Shown in pieces: positions 16,803 to 24,596 of a stretch of 64,000 nt of DNA (position 1 is the first letter of the stretch; each line of letters begins with the position of its first letter). The stretch is from NCBI GenBank assembly GCA_025146135.1, contig CP102255.1, forward strand, positions 434,001-498,000. The letters are read 5' to 3'. A program made the position numbers and the translations under genes. A model generated the notes under the pieces. That model did no database searches, had not been told where the DNA came from, and saw only the letters and a program-made list of their open reading frames with translations. Source of the stretch: Anaerotruncus colihominis (GTDB lineage Bacteria > Bacillota > Clostridia > Oscillospirales > Ruminococcaceae).

Positions 16803-17114
16803 TTACAGGAACGACAACTGGCCGTCTATGGGCCGGGCACGCGTCTCTTTGATCCTGTCAGCCACAATGCTCCGGATAGAAACCTCTGTTAAATCATATT
16901 TTTTGGACAATTCCCTGAAATTATATCCGTTGAAGTCGGACCGGATACGTTCGTTGCGATCCTGGCGGTCAAGCCTGTCCGTTTTGGGAATATAGATGTA
17001 TCCGCCGCCGTAGGCGTTCATTAGTTTCCTGAAGTTATCCTGTCCGATCAGCTCCGCTATCTCCCGCTGGCTCTGGCTCAAATCCTCCAGCCGGATACCG
17101 GACTGTTCGCTCAC
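16803..17114 (-). CDS. Mor-family transcription activator
   Basis: A 103-residue protein of the Mor/C family of Mu-like phages: a dimerisation helix region, the conserved GGGYIYIPK beta strand (about residue 48) and a C-terminal helix-turn-helix (RSDFNGYNFRELSKKYDLTE, then VSIRSIV). In Mu, Mor activates the middle promoter and C the late promoters. Only one such protein was seen in the window, so it may control the late genes directly. The start is a GTG overlapping the GemA stop (GTGA). The gene is the last of the early/middle operon and is followed by a strong terminator. Confidence 0.88.
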   Translation of the reverse strand: MSEQSGIRLEDLSQSQREIAELIGQDNFRKLMNAYGGGYIYIPKTDRLDRQDRNERIRSDFNGYNFRELSKKYDLTEVSIRSIVADRIKETRARPIDGQLSFL

Positions 17115-17605
17115 CCAAAACCACCCCCCGACGGCTTTTTTCCGGCATTGGCCACATACTTCTTCAGCACTTCGATCAGCTTGCTGCAGGCCCGGAAGTC
17201 CAACCAGGTAAACGGTTCCTGCGGGGTAGAGTCCATTTTCAGTTCCTTGCGGATGATGCCGCACAGGCGCTCTCCCAGGGACGCTGCGCTTGGTTCTTTG
17301 TCCGCCCTGGCCAGTTGATACATAAGCGCCCACACTTTACGCTGCTGGCCGTCTGTCGCCCCGCCGGGCCGTTCCGGGCGGGGGTTGGACCTGTGCCTGG
17401 GTTGTGAAACCGTCCCCTGTCGTTTTTGCAGGTCGGCGATGACAGCCTGCGCCTCCGGGTAAGTCAGGGCTTTGACTGATTCCTTCCCGGTTACGGCTGT
17501 CACCAGGGAGTGCAGGTTGTCGCTGTCCTTCCCACGCTCCACAATCCCCAGGGCATTCCCGATGGCGTAGATTTTCCTGATCTGCTGCGCGTTGATGGCT
17601 GCCAT
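17111..17605 (-). CDS. gemA: GemA-like regulatory protein (DUF1018)
   Basis: A 164-residue protein with the GemA signature of Mu-like phages: a basic N-terminal region (MAAINAQQIRKIYAIGNALG), a Gly/Pro/Arg linker, then a helical region with TDGQQRKVWALMYQLARADK and WLDFRACSKLIEVLKKY. In Mu, GemA modulates host gene expression and DNA supercoiling. Its place just before Mor matches the Mu-like order. The stop overlaps the GTG of the mor gene. Confidence 0.82.
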   Translation of the reverse strand: MAAINAQQIRKIYAIGNALGIVERGKDSDNLHSLVTAVTGKESVKALTYPEAQAVIADLQKRQGTVSQPRHRSNPRPERPGGATDGQQRKVWALMYQLARADKEPSAASLGERLCGIIRKELKMDSTPQEPFTWLDFRACSKLIEVLKKYVANAGKKPSGGGFG

Positions 17606-17623
17606 ACCCGCTCCTCCTTTTTG

Positions 17624-18334
17624 TTAAACTTTTGGCTGTTCGGCCTCCACTCCGACCTTCATGCCCTCCTCTACGATAACGGCAGCCCGGATAATGTCAA
17701 TGGCCTCCTGGGCAGTACCTTTCCAGCCGGCGGCTTTCAACACCTGTGTCAGCCATTCCCAGTTGATGACCTCGGCGGTCAGGAAAGCCCAGTCGCCGGC
17801 CTCCTGCTCCGACAGCCCCGCCACCTTCTCCAGCAGAGCCTTGTCCCTCTCATAGCGCCCTTTCAGTTTTTTCCGCAGGATCGCCTGTATCTTTGGCTCG
17901 CTGGTGATAGCCTGGATGGTTTCTTCCAGACTGCCTGCCGCAAAGCTGCCCTGACAGATCATCGCCAGCAGACGTTTGCAGGGTTCTGTCATCTTGTCCG
18001 TAGTTTCGGTCTTTACGAAGTCCCCGGCCACATCGCCCAGCACCTTCTTCACCATCGGCAGGGAAATGGGCTTCACCGCAGCCGTATTCGTCACCGACAC
18101 CCGGCTGTTCCGGGTTCCCCAATAACTGATGGAGAGCAGTTTGGTGTCCTTGAGCGCGTCTGTGGCCAGAGTTTCAAAATAGCCCTTCAGCCAGTCCATG
18201 CGCCCCTTGATGCGCTTGGCCTCCAAAGACAGGGCGGCATACTCGTCAACGTACTTTTTCACCTGTTCGGCCTGGCGCTGCTCCGGGGCCTTGACAGCCA
18301 ACACTGCTCCGGCCCGGATTTCTGTTTCAGTCAA
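17624..18334 (-). CDS. Early phage protein, possible Gam/Gp157-like role
   Basis: A 236-residue protein with a coiled-coil N-terminal half (EQRQAEQVKKYVDEYAALSL, then LEAKRIKGRMDWLKGYFETL) leading into a beta-rich core (KDTKLLSISYWGTRNSRVSV). Coiled coil plus beta core in the early region before GemA is the layout of Mu Gam and of siphophage Gp157-type proteins. No clear family signature was recognised, and the C-terminal half (residues about 120-236) is extra. The start is a TTG with GGAGG upstream, overlapping the stop of the AbrB-like gene by 8 bases. Confidence 0.6.
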   Translation of the reverse strand: MTETEIRAGAVLAVKAPEQRQAEQVKKYVDEYAALSLEAKRIKGRMDWLKGYFETLATDALKDTKLLSISYWGTRNSRVSVTNTAAVKPISLPMVKKVLGDVAGDFVKTETTDKMTEPCKRLLAMICQGSFAAGSLEETIQAITSEPKIQAILRKKLKGRYERDKALLEKVAGLSEQEAGDWAFLTAEVINWEWLTQVLKAAGWKGTAQEAIDIIRAAVIVEEGMKVGVEAEQPKV

Positions 18335-18581
18335 GTTTCCCCACCTCCTCCCGAATGCCCTGGAAGCACTCGCGGCAGATCTGGAAGCCTTTAAAGGTTA
18401 CAACCTCACAGGTACCGTGGCAGATGTTGCAGGTGGGGCGATGCTTCCGAATGACAAGCCCGCCGTCCCCCGTGGGGGCCAGATCCACGGCGTCGCCGCC
18501 CTGCAGCCCAAGCTCATGCCGTAGGTGCTGCGGGATGGTCAGAGCGCCTCTTTTCCCCATGCGCTTCGATATGTTCCGCAT
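18327..18581 (-). CDS. AbrB/SpoVT-type DNA-binding protein with zinc knuckle
   Basis: An 84-residue protein whose first about 48 residues form a swapped-hairpin AbrB fold (GKRGALTIPQHLRHELGLQG, then DAVDLAP). The C-terminal part has a C-x2-C and a C-x2-C pair (TCNICHG, CRECF), likely a zinc knuckle. Such proteins act as transition-state-type regulators. The combination of AbrB domain and zinc knuckle in a phage early region is uncommon. Targets are unknown. Confidence 0.75.
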   Translation of the reverse strand: MRNISKRMGKRGALTIPQHLRHELGLQGGDAVDLAPTGDGGLVIRKHRPTCNICHGTCEVVTFKGFQICRECFQGIREEVGKLD

Positions 18582-18684
18582 AGGTTTACCTCCTTCTGGT
18601 ATTTTGTGCCTCGCTCTGCATTTTCACGGGCTGGCGACCGTTCCCTGTGGGGAGCTGCATTAAGGCCGGGGCCGAAGCCCCCGG

Positions 18685-19077
18685 TTAAGCCTTTAAAAGC
18701 TCAATGCTCTGGTTGTTGGCGCAGAAGTGTTTTTTCAGCGCCCGGAAGGATGACCACTGAGGGGTGAAGCTGGAGTATTGCATAGGGTATTTCTCCTGTA
18801 ACTCCTTCTGCATCCGCTTCGGCAGCTTTTTGAATTTGGCTTTTTCTTTATGGTTGAGAAGGCTGTGCCGGTGCTCCTGCAGGAAGCGGCGGCGTTCCTC
18901 ACAGTCCTCGGCTATCCATTTGCCCCGGAATTTCCCGCCGATATAGACCATGATTCTGTTCTGATACACGCTCACCGGCTCCAGAACCAGTGTGATATCG
19001 TAACCATCCGCTTTCAGTTGAATGGGATGAAAAAGATTCAAGGCTTGTTCGGCCCGCTTCCAGTCCTCTGCTGTCAC
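18685..19077 (-). CDS. Hypothetical early phage protein
   Basis: A 130-residue protein with no recognised domain. The N-terminal half is beta-rich (YDITLVLEPVSVYQNRIMVY), then a charged region with several Lys-rich helices (HKEKAKFKKLPKRMQKELQE). The last residues contain a Phe-Cys motif. The GTG start overlaps the stop of the upstream gene (GTGA) with AGGAGG in front, so it is translated with the early operon. A nucleic-acid-binding role is possible from the basic region but unproven. Confidence 0.55.
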   Translation of the reverse strand: MTAEDWKRAEQALNLFHPIQLKADGYDITLVLEPVSVYQNRIMVYIGGKFRGKWIAEDCEERRRFLQEHRHSLLNHKEKAKFKKLPKRMQKELQEKYPMQYSSFTPQWSSFRALKKHFCANNQSIELLKA

Positions 19078-19655
19078 GGCAAATCCTCCTTTCGTTTTAC
19101 CGGCGTGCGCCCATTGCCCTCACAGGAAAACAAAATTTTTGCATTGAACCACCGGTCATTGATAATATGGCCTATTGCTTCAATGGGGGAGCCGATACCC
19201 CCGTCTCCGCCGAATCCCACCCGGACATTTAAACCAACCAGATTTTGATCGCTGAAACTTGTTAAACCCAGTGTTTCCATCAGGTTTTCAAGCCAGCGGC
19301 TGCACGCTTCACCTCTGAGATCATAGCCCCCAAAGCAGCTGCCCCACCCATTTCCTTCCACATAAATATACTGTGTGAGTACGCGTTTCCGTTCCCAAAC
19401 TACTTTGGTAATTTTTGCATTCAATATGTTCATCTTCAGACCCCTCTCAATTGTGGGCTGCTTCGAAGTTTTCGACGATCCACCCGTTCCTACTTGCATA
19501 AACCGCCTGCCTGGTGCGTTCTGACGGATCTGCATGGCGTCCAGCGCCTCCCTTATGCCGCATTCAGAGCAGATTTCTGTGATGTTGTCCCGTCTGGAGA
19601 GCGCGGGCGGCCTGGTATAGATACGCCCGCACCGTGGGCAAACCTTACTCGTCAT
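19074..19655 (-). CDS. Early protein with N-terminal zinc ribbon (possible two-gene fusion)
   Basis: A 193-residue frame. Residues about 1-40 form a zinc ribbon (VCPRCGRIYTRPP, then EICSECGIREAL). From residue about 75 onward comes an unrelated globular part beginning MNILNAKITKVVWERKR, with aromatic and Gly-rich segments (YVEGNGWGSCFGGYDLRG, VGFGGDGGIG). A GAGAGGGG stands 7 bases before that internal ATG (about 19433), so the frame may be two adjacent genes without an intervening stop, or a fused pair. The first start is an ATG at 19655 with GGAGGGGG upstream. The zinc ribbon half resembles small Mu-like early proteins of unknown role. Confidence 0.55.
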   Translation of the reverse strand: MTSKVCPRCGRIYTRPPALSRRDNITEICSECGIREALDAMQIRQNAPGRRFMQVGTGGSSKTSKQPTIERGLKMNILNAKITKVVWERKRVLTQYIYVEGNGWGSCFGGYDLRGEACSRWLENLMETLGLTSFSDQNLVGLNVRVGFGGDGGIGSPIEAIGHIINDRWFNAKILFSCEGNGRTPVKRKEDLP

Positions 19656-19911
19656 CACCACCCCCTCCGGCTATGCTGCGGCCTTTGTTATAGCCTGCTT
19701 CAAAGGCTTTTTGCGCGCTGATTTCCTTGCCCATGCTGTATCCAAAATAAATCAGGAGAATGATCAGGGGAAAGACAAGCGTTTCCCCGCCCACGACGTG
19801 AGGACGGCAGGAAATGATACTGACCGACATCCGGACAAATATGCCGGCCAGAAAGCCCGCGCTGAACCCGACGGCCAGCCTGACCATACCGGGTGTTCGT
19901 TTCACAGCCAT
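19645..19911 (-). CDS. Small integral membrane protein of the early region
   Basis: An 88-residue protein with two predicted membrane spans (LAVGFSAGFLAGIFVRMSV and LVFPLIILLIYFGYSMG) and a cytoplasmic-looking C-terminal tail with Ala/Gly and an acidic end. The start is the ATG at 19911 with AGGGAG just before it; the open frame continues upstream into the MuB gene but that part is antisense-like in composition. It overlaps the next gene by 11 bases. Function unknown; a superinfection-exclusion role is one possibility for such early membrane proteins. Confidence 0.6.
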   Translation of the reverse strand: MAVKRTPGMVRLAVGFSAGFLAGIFVRMSVSIISCRPHVVGGETLVFPLIILLIYFGYSMGKEISAQKAFEAGYNKGRSIAGGGGDDE

Positions 19912-19919
19912 CGCTCCCT

Positions 19920-20879
19920 TCACACCAGGCCGATTCCCATGGTCCGGGCCATGGAGTACAGACCGTTGTAACTGATATCCTCGTTGTTGACCGCGTTGTT
20001 GTAGACGTTCACCGCGCCCCGGACGCCCCATTTTGACTGGCTGATACCATGAAGGAAATCCAGCTCCTTTTTCCGGCTTTCCTCGGCCAGCTTGGGGAAC
20101 AGCTTCGCCACATCCTCGCCGGTGACCTTGCGGGTGCTGTAATAGCGGTTCATACGGATGCGGGAAAAAAGCTGCGCGAACCTGGCCTCCTGCTTGCCGA
20201 CCATCCGGGTGTAAACCTCGGTATTGCCAATCAGGGCGATGCCCACGCCCTGCTGCCCGGTGATGGGGTTCGCGTCGGCCCAGGTGCGGATCTCCTCCAG
20301 GGAACGCAGCTGCAGGTGCTGCGCCTCGTCGATAATGATGACCTTGTTCGTACCCTCCAACTTTTCCCGGATGGCCAGCGTCAGGTCGAGCTTGCTGCGG
20401 GTTTCCGGTACCTTCAGCGCCCGCGCCAGTACCTTGAGCAGGTTGCCCAGGGTGCCTGTGCTTGGCGTTGCCTGGATATAGACGCTGGCCGTGGGGTTCT
20501 CGCGGACAAACCGCTCGGCCCCCTTGGTCTTGCCGATTCCCGCATCCCCATGGATGATGACCATGCCCTTCTCCAACTGGCAGTAGCGGATGAGCTTATA
20601 CACATCCTCCGAAATGGAGGTTGGGATATAGTCCTGAATGGGGCGGTAGGGAAGGGCCTTCTCCGTGCTGGCCTCCTGCTCCTCCTGGGTGCGGAAAAAC
20701 TCCATCAGCTTATTTTCCAGTTCACCTATATTGCCGTTGTCATACATACTGCGGCGGTACTGGCTTAACGCCGTCTGGCTGATGCCCATAAGCGGGGCGG
20801 CTTTGGCCTGGCTGATGTTTTTTTCCTTCAAAAACTGCTCCACCCGCGCCTGCAGCGCGCTGTCATACTCCTTGCTCAT
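19920..20879 (-). CDS. MuB-like transposition ATPase
   Basis: A 319-residue AAA+ ATPase with an N-terminal helix-turn-helix (LKEKNISQAKAAPLMGISQT), a Walker A motif (GDAGIGKT, K117) and a Walker B motif (VIIIDEAQH). In Mu, MuB binds DNA, captures targets and activates the MuA transposase. The short helical C-terminal domain fits the MuB family. The gene start overlaps the 3' end of the transposase gene by 17 bases, which suggests translational coupling and balanced amounts of the two proteins. Confidence 0.9.
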   Translation of the reverse strand: MSKEYDSALQARVEQFLKEKNISQAKAAPLMGISQTALSQYRRSMYDNGNIGELENKLMEFFRTQEEQEASTEKALPYRPIQDYIPTSISEDVYKLIRYCQLEKGMVIIHGDAGIGKTKGAERFVRENPTASVYIQATPSTGTLGNLLKVLARALKVPETRSKLDLTLAIREKLEGTNKVIIIDEAQHLQLRSLEEIRTWADANPITGQQGVGIALIGNTEVYTRMVGKQEARFAQLFSRIRMNRYYSTRKVTGEDVAKLFPKLAEESRKKELDFLHGISQSKWGVRGAVNVYNNAVNNEDISYNGLYSMARTMGIGLV

Positions 20880-22836
20880 GCTCGGCTCCTCCGTTTCGTT
20901 TCAGTGCGTTTCGGTTCATGGTATCCAGATCGGGACCGCCGACCGCCGCCTTCAGCAGCGGCTCATCGTCAGGCCGCTGAAGCTCCAGTACCTTTGGATT
21001 GGCGGGCGGGATGATCCGGGCGGTCTTGCTCTCGTGGGCGGCCTCCATAACCAGCTCCAGCGCCGTATGCCGCCCGAAGGCCGGGAAGGCGCTGACTTTC
21101 AATGCCTCCCTGGTGATGTGCTCCATGCGCCGCACCTTGGACATGGCCTCCTTGACCTCCTCCTTGCCGGCCCCGTAGGCCAGCACCGCCGTGTTGTCGG
21201 CGGGGACGCTCATAATGAAGCGGTCCTGCAGGTCGTACACCCGCACCTCGCTCAGATCGTCGGGGTCGTATCGATAATAGACCTGCTGGCCCAGGTAGTG
21301 GAAAACCAGCTCGTCGTTCCAGTAGTCGATACGCTGCCCCGCGATGTCCAGGTGTACGCCCCGGCGCGTGACCTTCTGCGGGCGGCTGCTCCGCATCAGC
21401 ATCAGGCTCAAGTCCTCGGCGCTGGCCACCCGTTTGGTATGCAGGTTTTCGTTGAACACCTGCTGCCGGGGCTTGCCGTGGTCGCCGGCCACCGCGCCGC
21501 CGTAGGGCTGCTGGTTGAAATACCAGTCCAGCAGCTCCTCCACCGTTTCCACCAGGGTTGCGTCCAAAGGGATCTTGCCATCCTTCAGGACAGATTTCAG
21601 GCGTTCCGGCTTCTCAAGCACATTGCCCCCGGTGAAGGTGTCGAACAGGCGGGAAAGGTGGTCCTTCACATCCCGAAAGCGCCGCTCGATGACCTTCGCC
21701 TTAGCGTTGCGCACAATAGCGTTTGTCATTTTGATGCCCAGCCGTTCGAATACCGGGGGCGGGTCGAACCGCTCCTGGCCGTCCCTAGGCTTTTTCCTGC
21801 GGTGGCCCAGGCCGCCTATGTCATAGGTCAAAAACTCCCTGCCATTGTCCACATAGATGTTCTCCGGGATCCCGTACTTCTGGATGCCCTTCCGCAGCGC
21901 GATCAGCGTTGCCTGGGAACAGGGGTTCAGGGTGACATGGCACCCTGTGAAGATACCGCTCCGGGCGTCGAAGAAGGCCGTCAGGTGCAGGCGGTGGCGC
22001 TGGCCGTTTTCGCCCTCGGTGATGATGTCAAAGGTGTGGTTGTCCGCGATCCACCACTCGTTGCTGGCCATGTTTTCGTATGTACGGCGGATATATGGGG
22101 CGCAGCGGTCACGGAATGCCTTCTCACCCTCCCGGCCCAGCACCTTCAGCGGCTTCGGGATATCGGCCTGCGCCCTGCGGTAAAAGGTCGTGTAGCCCGG
22201 CATATCTGCCGCCAGCTCCGGGGCCTCTTTCTGCGCCCACAGCCTGGTGTATTCATAGCATTTCTGAATAGAGTGCCGGCTCTCATCCAGATAGTAATAC
22301 AGAAACGCCTGCCACATGGAATCTGTGATGCTGCTCTTGCCTTTCTTCCATTTGCCGCGCTTGTCGATGAGGCCGTCCAGGTCATCCTTCCGCACGGCGT
22401 TCCAGCGGCGGTACAGGGTATCCACAGAAATGGCCCGCTCCGGGTACTCCAGCCTGCACAGATGCACGAAGCGTTCATCCACCTCGGCCTTGTTGGCCCC
22501 CGGCTTGTTGCGGTAGCCCTGCCACCGATCCACCAGCCGCAGCCAGAAGGCGATCTCCTCCTGCTCCCCGGCGGTGTAGCTGTCCAGCGGCTTGGCTGCC
22601 TTTGGCTTTGCCTCGTCCGGAAAGCTGGCCTCCGGCAAGTTGGCGCGGAGCTGGTTATAATACTTCTCCTGCAGCTTTGCAGGCAGCTCCTCCACAAGGA
22701 ACATCCACCCAGGCGAGCCGTCAGCGTTCAAACACTTACGGCCTTTCAGCTTTTCTGTTTTGGCCAGCCTTCGAATGTACTGGGTGCTGCATCCTTTCAG
22801 GCTTGCTACTTCCGCAGTACTTAGTTCGATTGCCAT
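20863..22836 (-). CDS. MuA-like transposase (DDE)
   Basis: A 657-residue transposase with an N-terminal helix-turn-helix DNA-binding region (STAEVASLKGCSTQYIRRLA), a middle domain, and an RNase H-fold catalytic core with the triad D265 (WIADNHTFD), D330 (YVDNGREF) and E384 (VIERRFRDVK). A beta-barrel follows (about residues 480-560) and then a C-terminal part that should contact MuB. It cuts and joins the prophage ends for integration and replicative transposition. The ATG at 22836 is preferred (AGG 8 bases before it); a GTG 9 bases upstream is also in frame. Confidence 0.93.
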   Translation of the reverse strand: MAIELSTAEVASLKGCSTQYIRRLAKTEKLKGRKCLNADGSPGWMFLVEELPAKLQEKYYNQLRANLPEASFPDEAKPKAAKPLDSYTAGEQEEIAFWLRLVDRWQGYRNKPGANKAEVDERFVHLCRLEYPERAISVDTLYRRWNAVRKDDLDGLIDKRGKWKKGKSSITDSMWQAFLYYYLDESRHSIQKCYEYTRLWAQKEAPELAADMPGYTTFYRRAQADIPKPLKVLGREGEKAFRDRCAPYIRRTYENMASNEWWIADNHTFDIITEGENGQRHRLHLTAFFDARSGIFTGCHVTLNPCSQATLIALRKGIQKYGIPENIYVDNGREFLTYDIGGLGHRRKKPRDGQERFDPPPVFERLGIKMTNAIVRNAKAKVIERRFRDVKDHLSRLFDTFTGGNVLEKPERLKSVLKDGKIPLDATLVETVEELLDWYFNQQPYGGAVAGDHGKPRQQVFNENLHTKRVASAEDLSLMLMRSSRPQKVTRRGVHLDIAGQRIDYWNDELVFHYLGQQVYYRYDPDDLSEVRVYDLQDRFIMSVPADNTAVLAYGAGKEEVKEAMSKVRRMEHITREALKVSAFPAFGRHTALELVMEAAHESKTARIIPPANPKVLELQRPDDEPLLKAAVGGPDLDTMNRNALKRNGGAEHEQGV

Positions 22837-22843
22837 TCTAATC

Positions 22844-22916
22844 ACCTGCCTCGACCTACCATCATCAGTACAGGGCGGTCAGTCCCTGCAGACCGCCCTC
22901 GCTGGACGGTTTCGGC
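22844..22916. repeat. Direct repeat copy A, with hairpin, before the transposase gene
   Basis: This stretch resembles 23443-23504 in sequence and orientation: both have ACCTGCCTCG at one end and a GTTTCGGC at the other, with a GGTC/GACC-type inverted core. Copy A holds a perfect 8-bp stem GGGCGGTC/GACCGCCC (22873-22898). It lies just upstream (minus strand) of the transposase gene, within the early transcript. A role as a processing, regulatory or recombination site is possible. Confidence 0.55.
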
Positions 22917-22917
22917 T

Positions 22918-23190
22918 TTACAGTGGCCAATTTTTTGGGGTTCCACAAGGCCAGTGTCCATTGGTAGAAAAATCCCATACAATTGAGCCGTCGCTATATT
23001 GTGAAACTCCGTGGGCGATAAGCAGCCAGCCATCTGACTCACGCTCAAACTGCGCTGTCATATCCAGTCCGGGTTGAGTCCCTATGGGGGAAGTTAGACA
23101 TATATAGGTGTCGCCATTTTGGTTGCGGTATCTCTGCCCTGCTATTGGGGTGATATAAGTGGGGTATTCTTTAGATGTGATACGGTTCAT
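22918..23190 (-). CDS. Small hypothetical early protein
   Basis: A 90-residue protein with a beta-rich composition (YITPIAGQRYRNQNGDTYIC, then WDFSTNGHWPCG). No domain was recognised. GGGAGAAGC stands before the ATG, and the start overlaps the stop of the XRE gene. Its place between the regulators and the transposase suggests an early accessory role. Confidence 0.5.
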   Translation of the reverse strand: MNRITSKEYPTYITPIAGQRYRNQNGDTYICLTSPIGTQPGLDMTAQFERESDGWLLIAHGVSQYSDGSIVWDFSTNGHWPCGTPKNWPL

Positions 23191-23420
23191 ACTGCTTCTC
23201 CCTTCGCTTCGGTGAATATGTCAGTCACATCACAATGTAAGGCTTTGGAAATGGCTCTAGCTCGTAAGGGATGGGTTTGCTCGCTTTCTCCTCTTTCGAT
23301 GCGTCCGATAGCGTTGGCAGGCAACCCGGCTTTTAGGGACAATTCCTTTTTATTTAAGCCACTTGCCAGTCGCCGCCGCTCAATTTCTTCTCTCTTTGCA
23401 ATATACACAGCAATATACAC
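23187..23420 (-). CDS. Small XRE-type regulator
   Basis: A 77-residue single helix-turn-helix protein (RRRLASGLNKKELSLKAGLP, then NAIGRIERGES), closely related to the 71-residue protein at 24233-24448 (shared EIxRRRLxxG, LSLxAGLPxNAI, ALxCxVxDIFT). In Mu the small Ner protein of the early region downregulates early transcription, and this pair probably plays a similar part. The start is a GTG with AAGGA just before it; a second GTG 4 codons later is an alternative. Confidence 0.75.
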   Translation of the reverse strand: MYIAVYIAKREEIERRRLASGLNKKELSLKAGLPANAIGRIERGESEQTHPLRARAISKALHCDVTDIFTEAKGEAV

Positions 23421-23442
23421 ATCCTTATTCTGACTTCATACA

Positions 23443-23504
23443 ACCTGCCTCGTCAGTTACGGGAGGTCGTCTCCGCAAGACCGCCAGATACTGGCAGTTT
23501 CGGC
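23443..23504. repeat. Direct repeat copy B before the XRE gene
   Basis: Second copy of the repeat at 22844-22916. It has the same flanks (ACCTGCCTCG, GTTTCGGC) and a related but imperfect GGTC/GACC core. It lies directly after the antirepressor stop and before the small XRE gene, so each copy separates two early genes on the same transcript. Confidence 0.5.
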
Positions 23505-24230
23505 TCAATCTTCACTTTCGGCTTCGTAAGCTGCATAGCACCCGGTACGCTTGGCATATCTGCAAACAGATGCTGTCGAGATACTGATGCCCTCCTGCCG
23601 CAGCCAGGCACAAATCTCAGAATAGGTGTGCCGCCCGTCACAGAGCATTTTCTCCACCTCCCGCCGCAGCTCCGGACAAAGGCGGTCAATAATACTGGCG
23701 GGCTTTTTGCGCAATTTGGGGCGCTTCACCGGCATATCATCCAAAACCATGTACTCCTCAGAAGCGGGAGGTACTGGAGCGCGGGTCATGCCTTGGAAAA
23801 GCGGGGCCAGCTGCTTCACCATCTCGGCGCATACGGCGGTAGCCGTCTGCATGATGATGGCGGTTACATCCACCCGGCCATATCCTCCCGTCTTTCGGAT
23901 CGCGGGCAGGACTTCATCGAACACCCATTTCTCAAACCGCTCGGCGGCGGGCAGCTTGCTGTGGACGATCAGGCGGTAGAGGTTGCCTTCGTTGATGAAC
24001 TTCATCTCCACCGTCTGGCAGGTGGTCACGCCGTGCTGGTTGGTAGTTTGGGAGACCCCGTCGCGTTTCACGACCCCCTCTTCCTTGCAGTGCCGTTTGA
24101 TGGCATCGCGGGCATTGCCGTAGCCCAGCATCTTAGCGCACGCTGTGGCCGGGAAATAGGGCTTGCCCTCAATTTCCAGCACCCCCAGTTCGCCGAAATC
24201 ACTGCTCTGGAATACCTGCATTTCGTTCAT
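23505..24230 (-). CDS. Bro-N antirepressor with terminase-like C-terminal DNA-binding domain
   Basis: A 241-residue protein. The first about 110 residues are a Bro-N domain (FGELGVLEIEGKPYFPATAC, then KLPAAERFEKWVFDEVLPAI), as in phage antirepressors. The last about 50 residues (IDRLCPELRREVEKMLCDGR, then ISISTASVCRYAKR) closely match the N-terminus of this phage's own small terminase at 15078-15644. This suggests the phage reused one DNA-binding module for regulation and packaging. The gene lies directly after the first small XRE gene at the start of the early operon. Confidence 0.85.
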   Translation of the reverse strand: MNEMQVFQSSDFGELGVLEIEGKPYFPATACAKMLGYGNARDAIKRHCKEEGVVKRDGVSQTTNQHGVTTCQTVEMKFINEGNLYRLIVHSKLPAAERFEKWVFDEVLPAIRKTGGYGRVDVTAIIMQTATAVCAEMVKQLAPLFQGMTRAPVPPASEEYMVLDDMPVKRPKLRKKPASIIDRLCPELRREVEKMLCDGRHTYSEICAWLRQEGISISTASVCRYAKRTGCYAAYEAESED

Positions 24231-24232
24231 AT

Positions 24233-24448
24233 TTATGCTCCTTCCGTAATGGTGAATATATCCTCAACCTTGCAGCGCAGGGCTTTGGCGATTGCTCTGG
24301 CCCGGATGGGATATGTGTACCGGGACTGATCCAGCTCGATGCGGTAGATCGCGTTCTTAGGTAGTCCTGCCCGTAAGGAAAGTTCCTGGCAGTTGTACCC
24401 GGCCTCCAGGCGGCGACGCTTGATTTCGCTTGATTTTGGGATGTACAT
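24233..24448 (-). CDS. Small XRE-type regulator, first gene of the early operon
   Basis: A 71-residue helix-turn-helix protein (EIKRRRLEAGYNCQELSLRA, then LPKNAIYRIELDQS), a paralog of the protein at 23187-23420. It is the first gene transcribed from the early promoter at 24496-24524 and faces the divergent repressor gene. AAGGAGGGG stands before the ATG. A Ner- or Cro-like role at the shared operators is likely. Confidence 0.8.
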   Translation of the reverse strand: MYIPKSSEIKRRRLEAGYNCQELSLRAGLPKNAIYRIELDQSRYTYPIRARAIAKALRCKVEDIFTITEGA

Positions 24449-24469
24449 GCTGACCCCTCCTTCCTGTTA

Positions 24470-24524
24470 TTAGACTAAGTATAACTCTTTTGTATAGAAT
24501 AACTTATACTAAGTATAATGTCAA
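24470..24524 (-). promoter_or_regulatory. Early lytic promoter with two operator palindromes
   Basis: On the minus strand TTGACA (24519-24524) and TATTCT (24496-24501) are separated by exactly 17 bases. The whole spacer holds a perfect palindrome TTATACT-A-AGTATAA (24504-24518). A second, imperfect copy TTAGACT-A-AGTATAA lies in the early transcribed region (24470-24484), 34 bases centre to centre from the first. Repressor binding to the spacer copy would block the promoter. Confidence 0.8.
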
Positions 24525-24544
24525 GTGTATTTCAAAAATTTTAT

Positions 24545-24573
24545 TTTACATGGTCTAAGTTCTCTGCTATACT
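24545..24573 (+). promoter_or_regulatory. Repressor promoter with an operator-like half site
   Basis: On the plus strand TTTACA (24545-24550) and TATACT (24568-24573, preceded by TGC as an extended -10) stand 17 bases apart in front of the repressor gene. The spacer contains TCTAAGT, similar to one half of the operators at 24477 and 24511. This would allow autoregulation of the repressor. Confidence 0.7.
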
Positions 24574-24596
24574 CAATAAAAAAGGGAGAACGTCTA

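Noticed and set aside
18664..18684. GC-rich hairpin with a TTCG loop after the early gene at 18685
   Set aside because: No T run follows on the minus strand, so it is not called a terminator; it may still be an RNA structure.
20665..22824. A 719-codon open frame on the plus strand antisense to the transposase
   Set aside because: High GC and codon bias of the true minus-strand gene create the long mirror frame; it has no ribosome binding site and no protein-like motifs.
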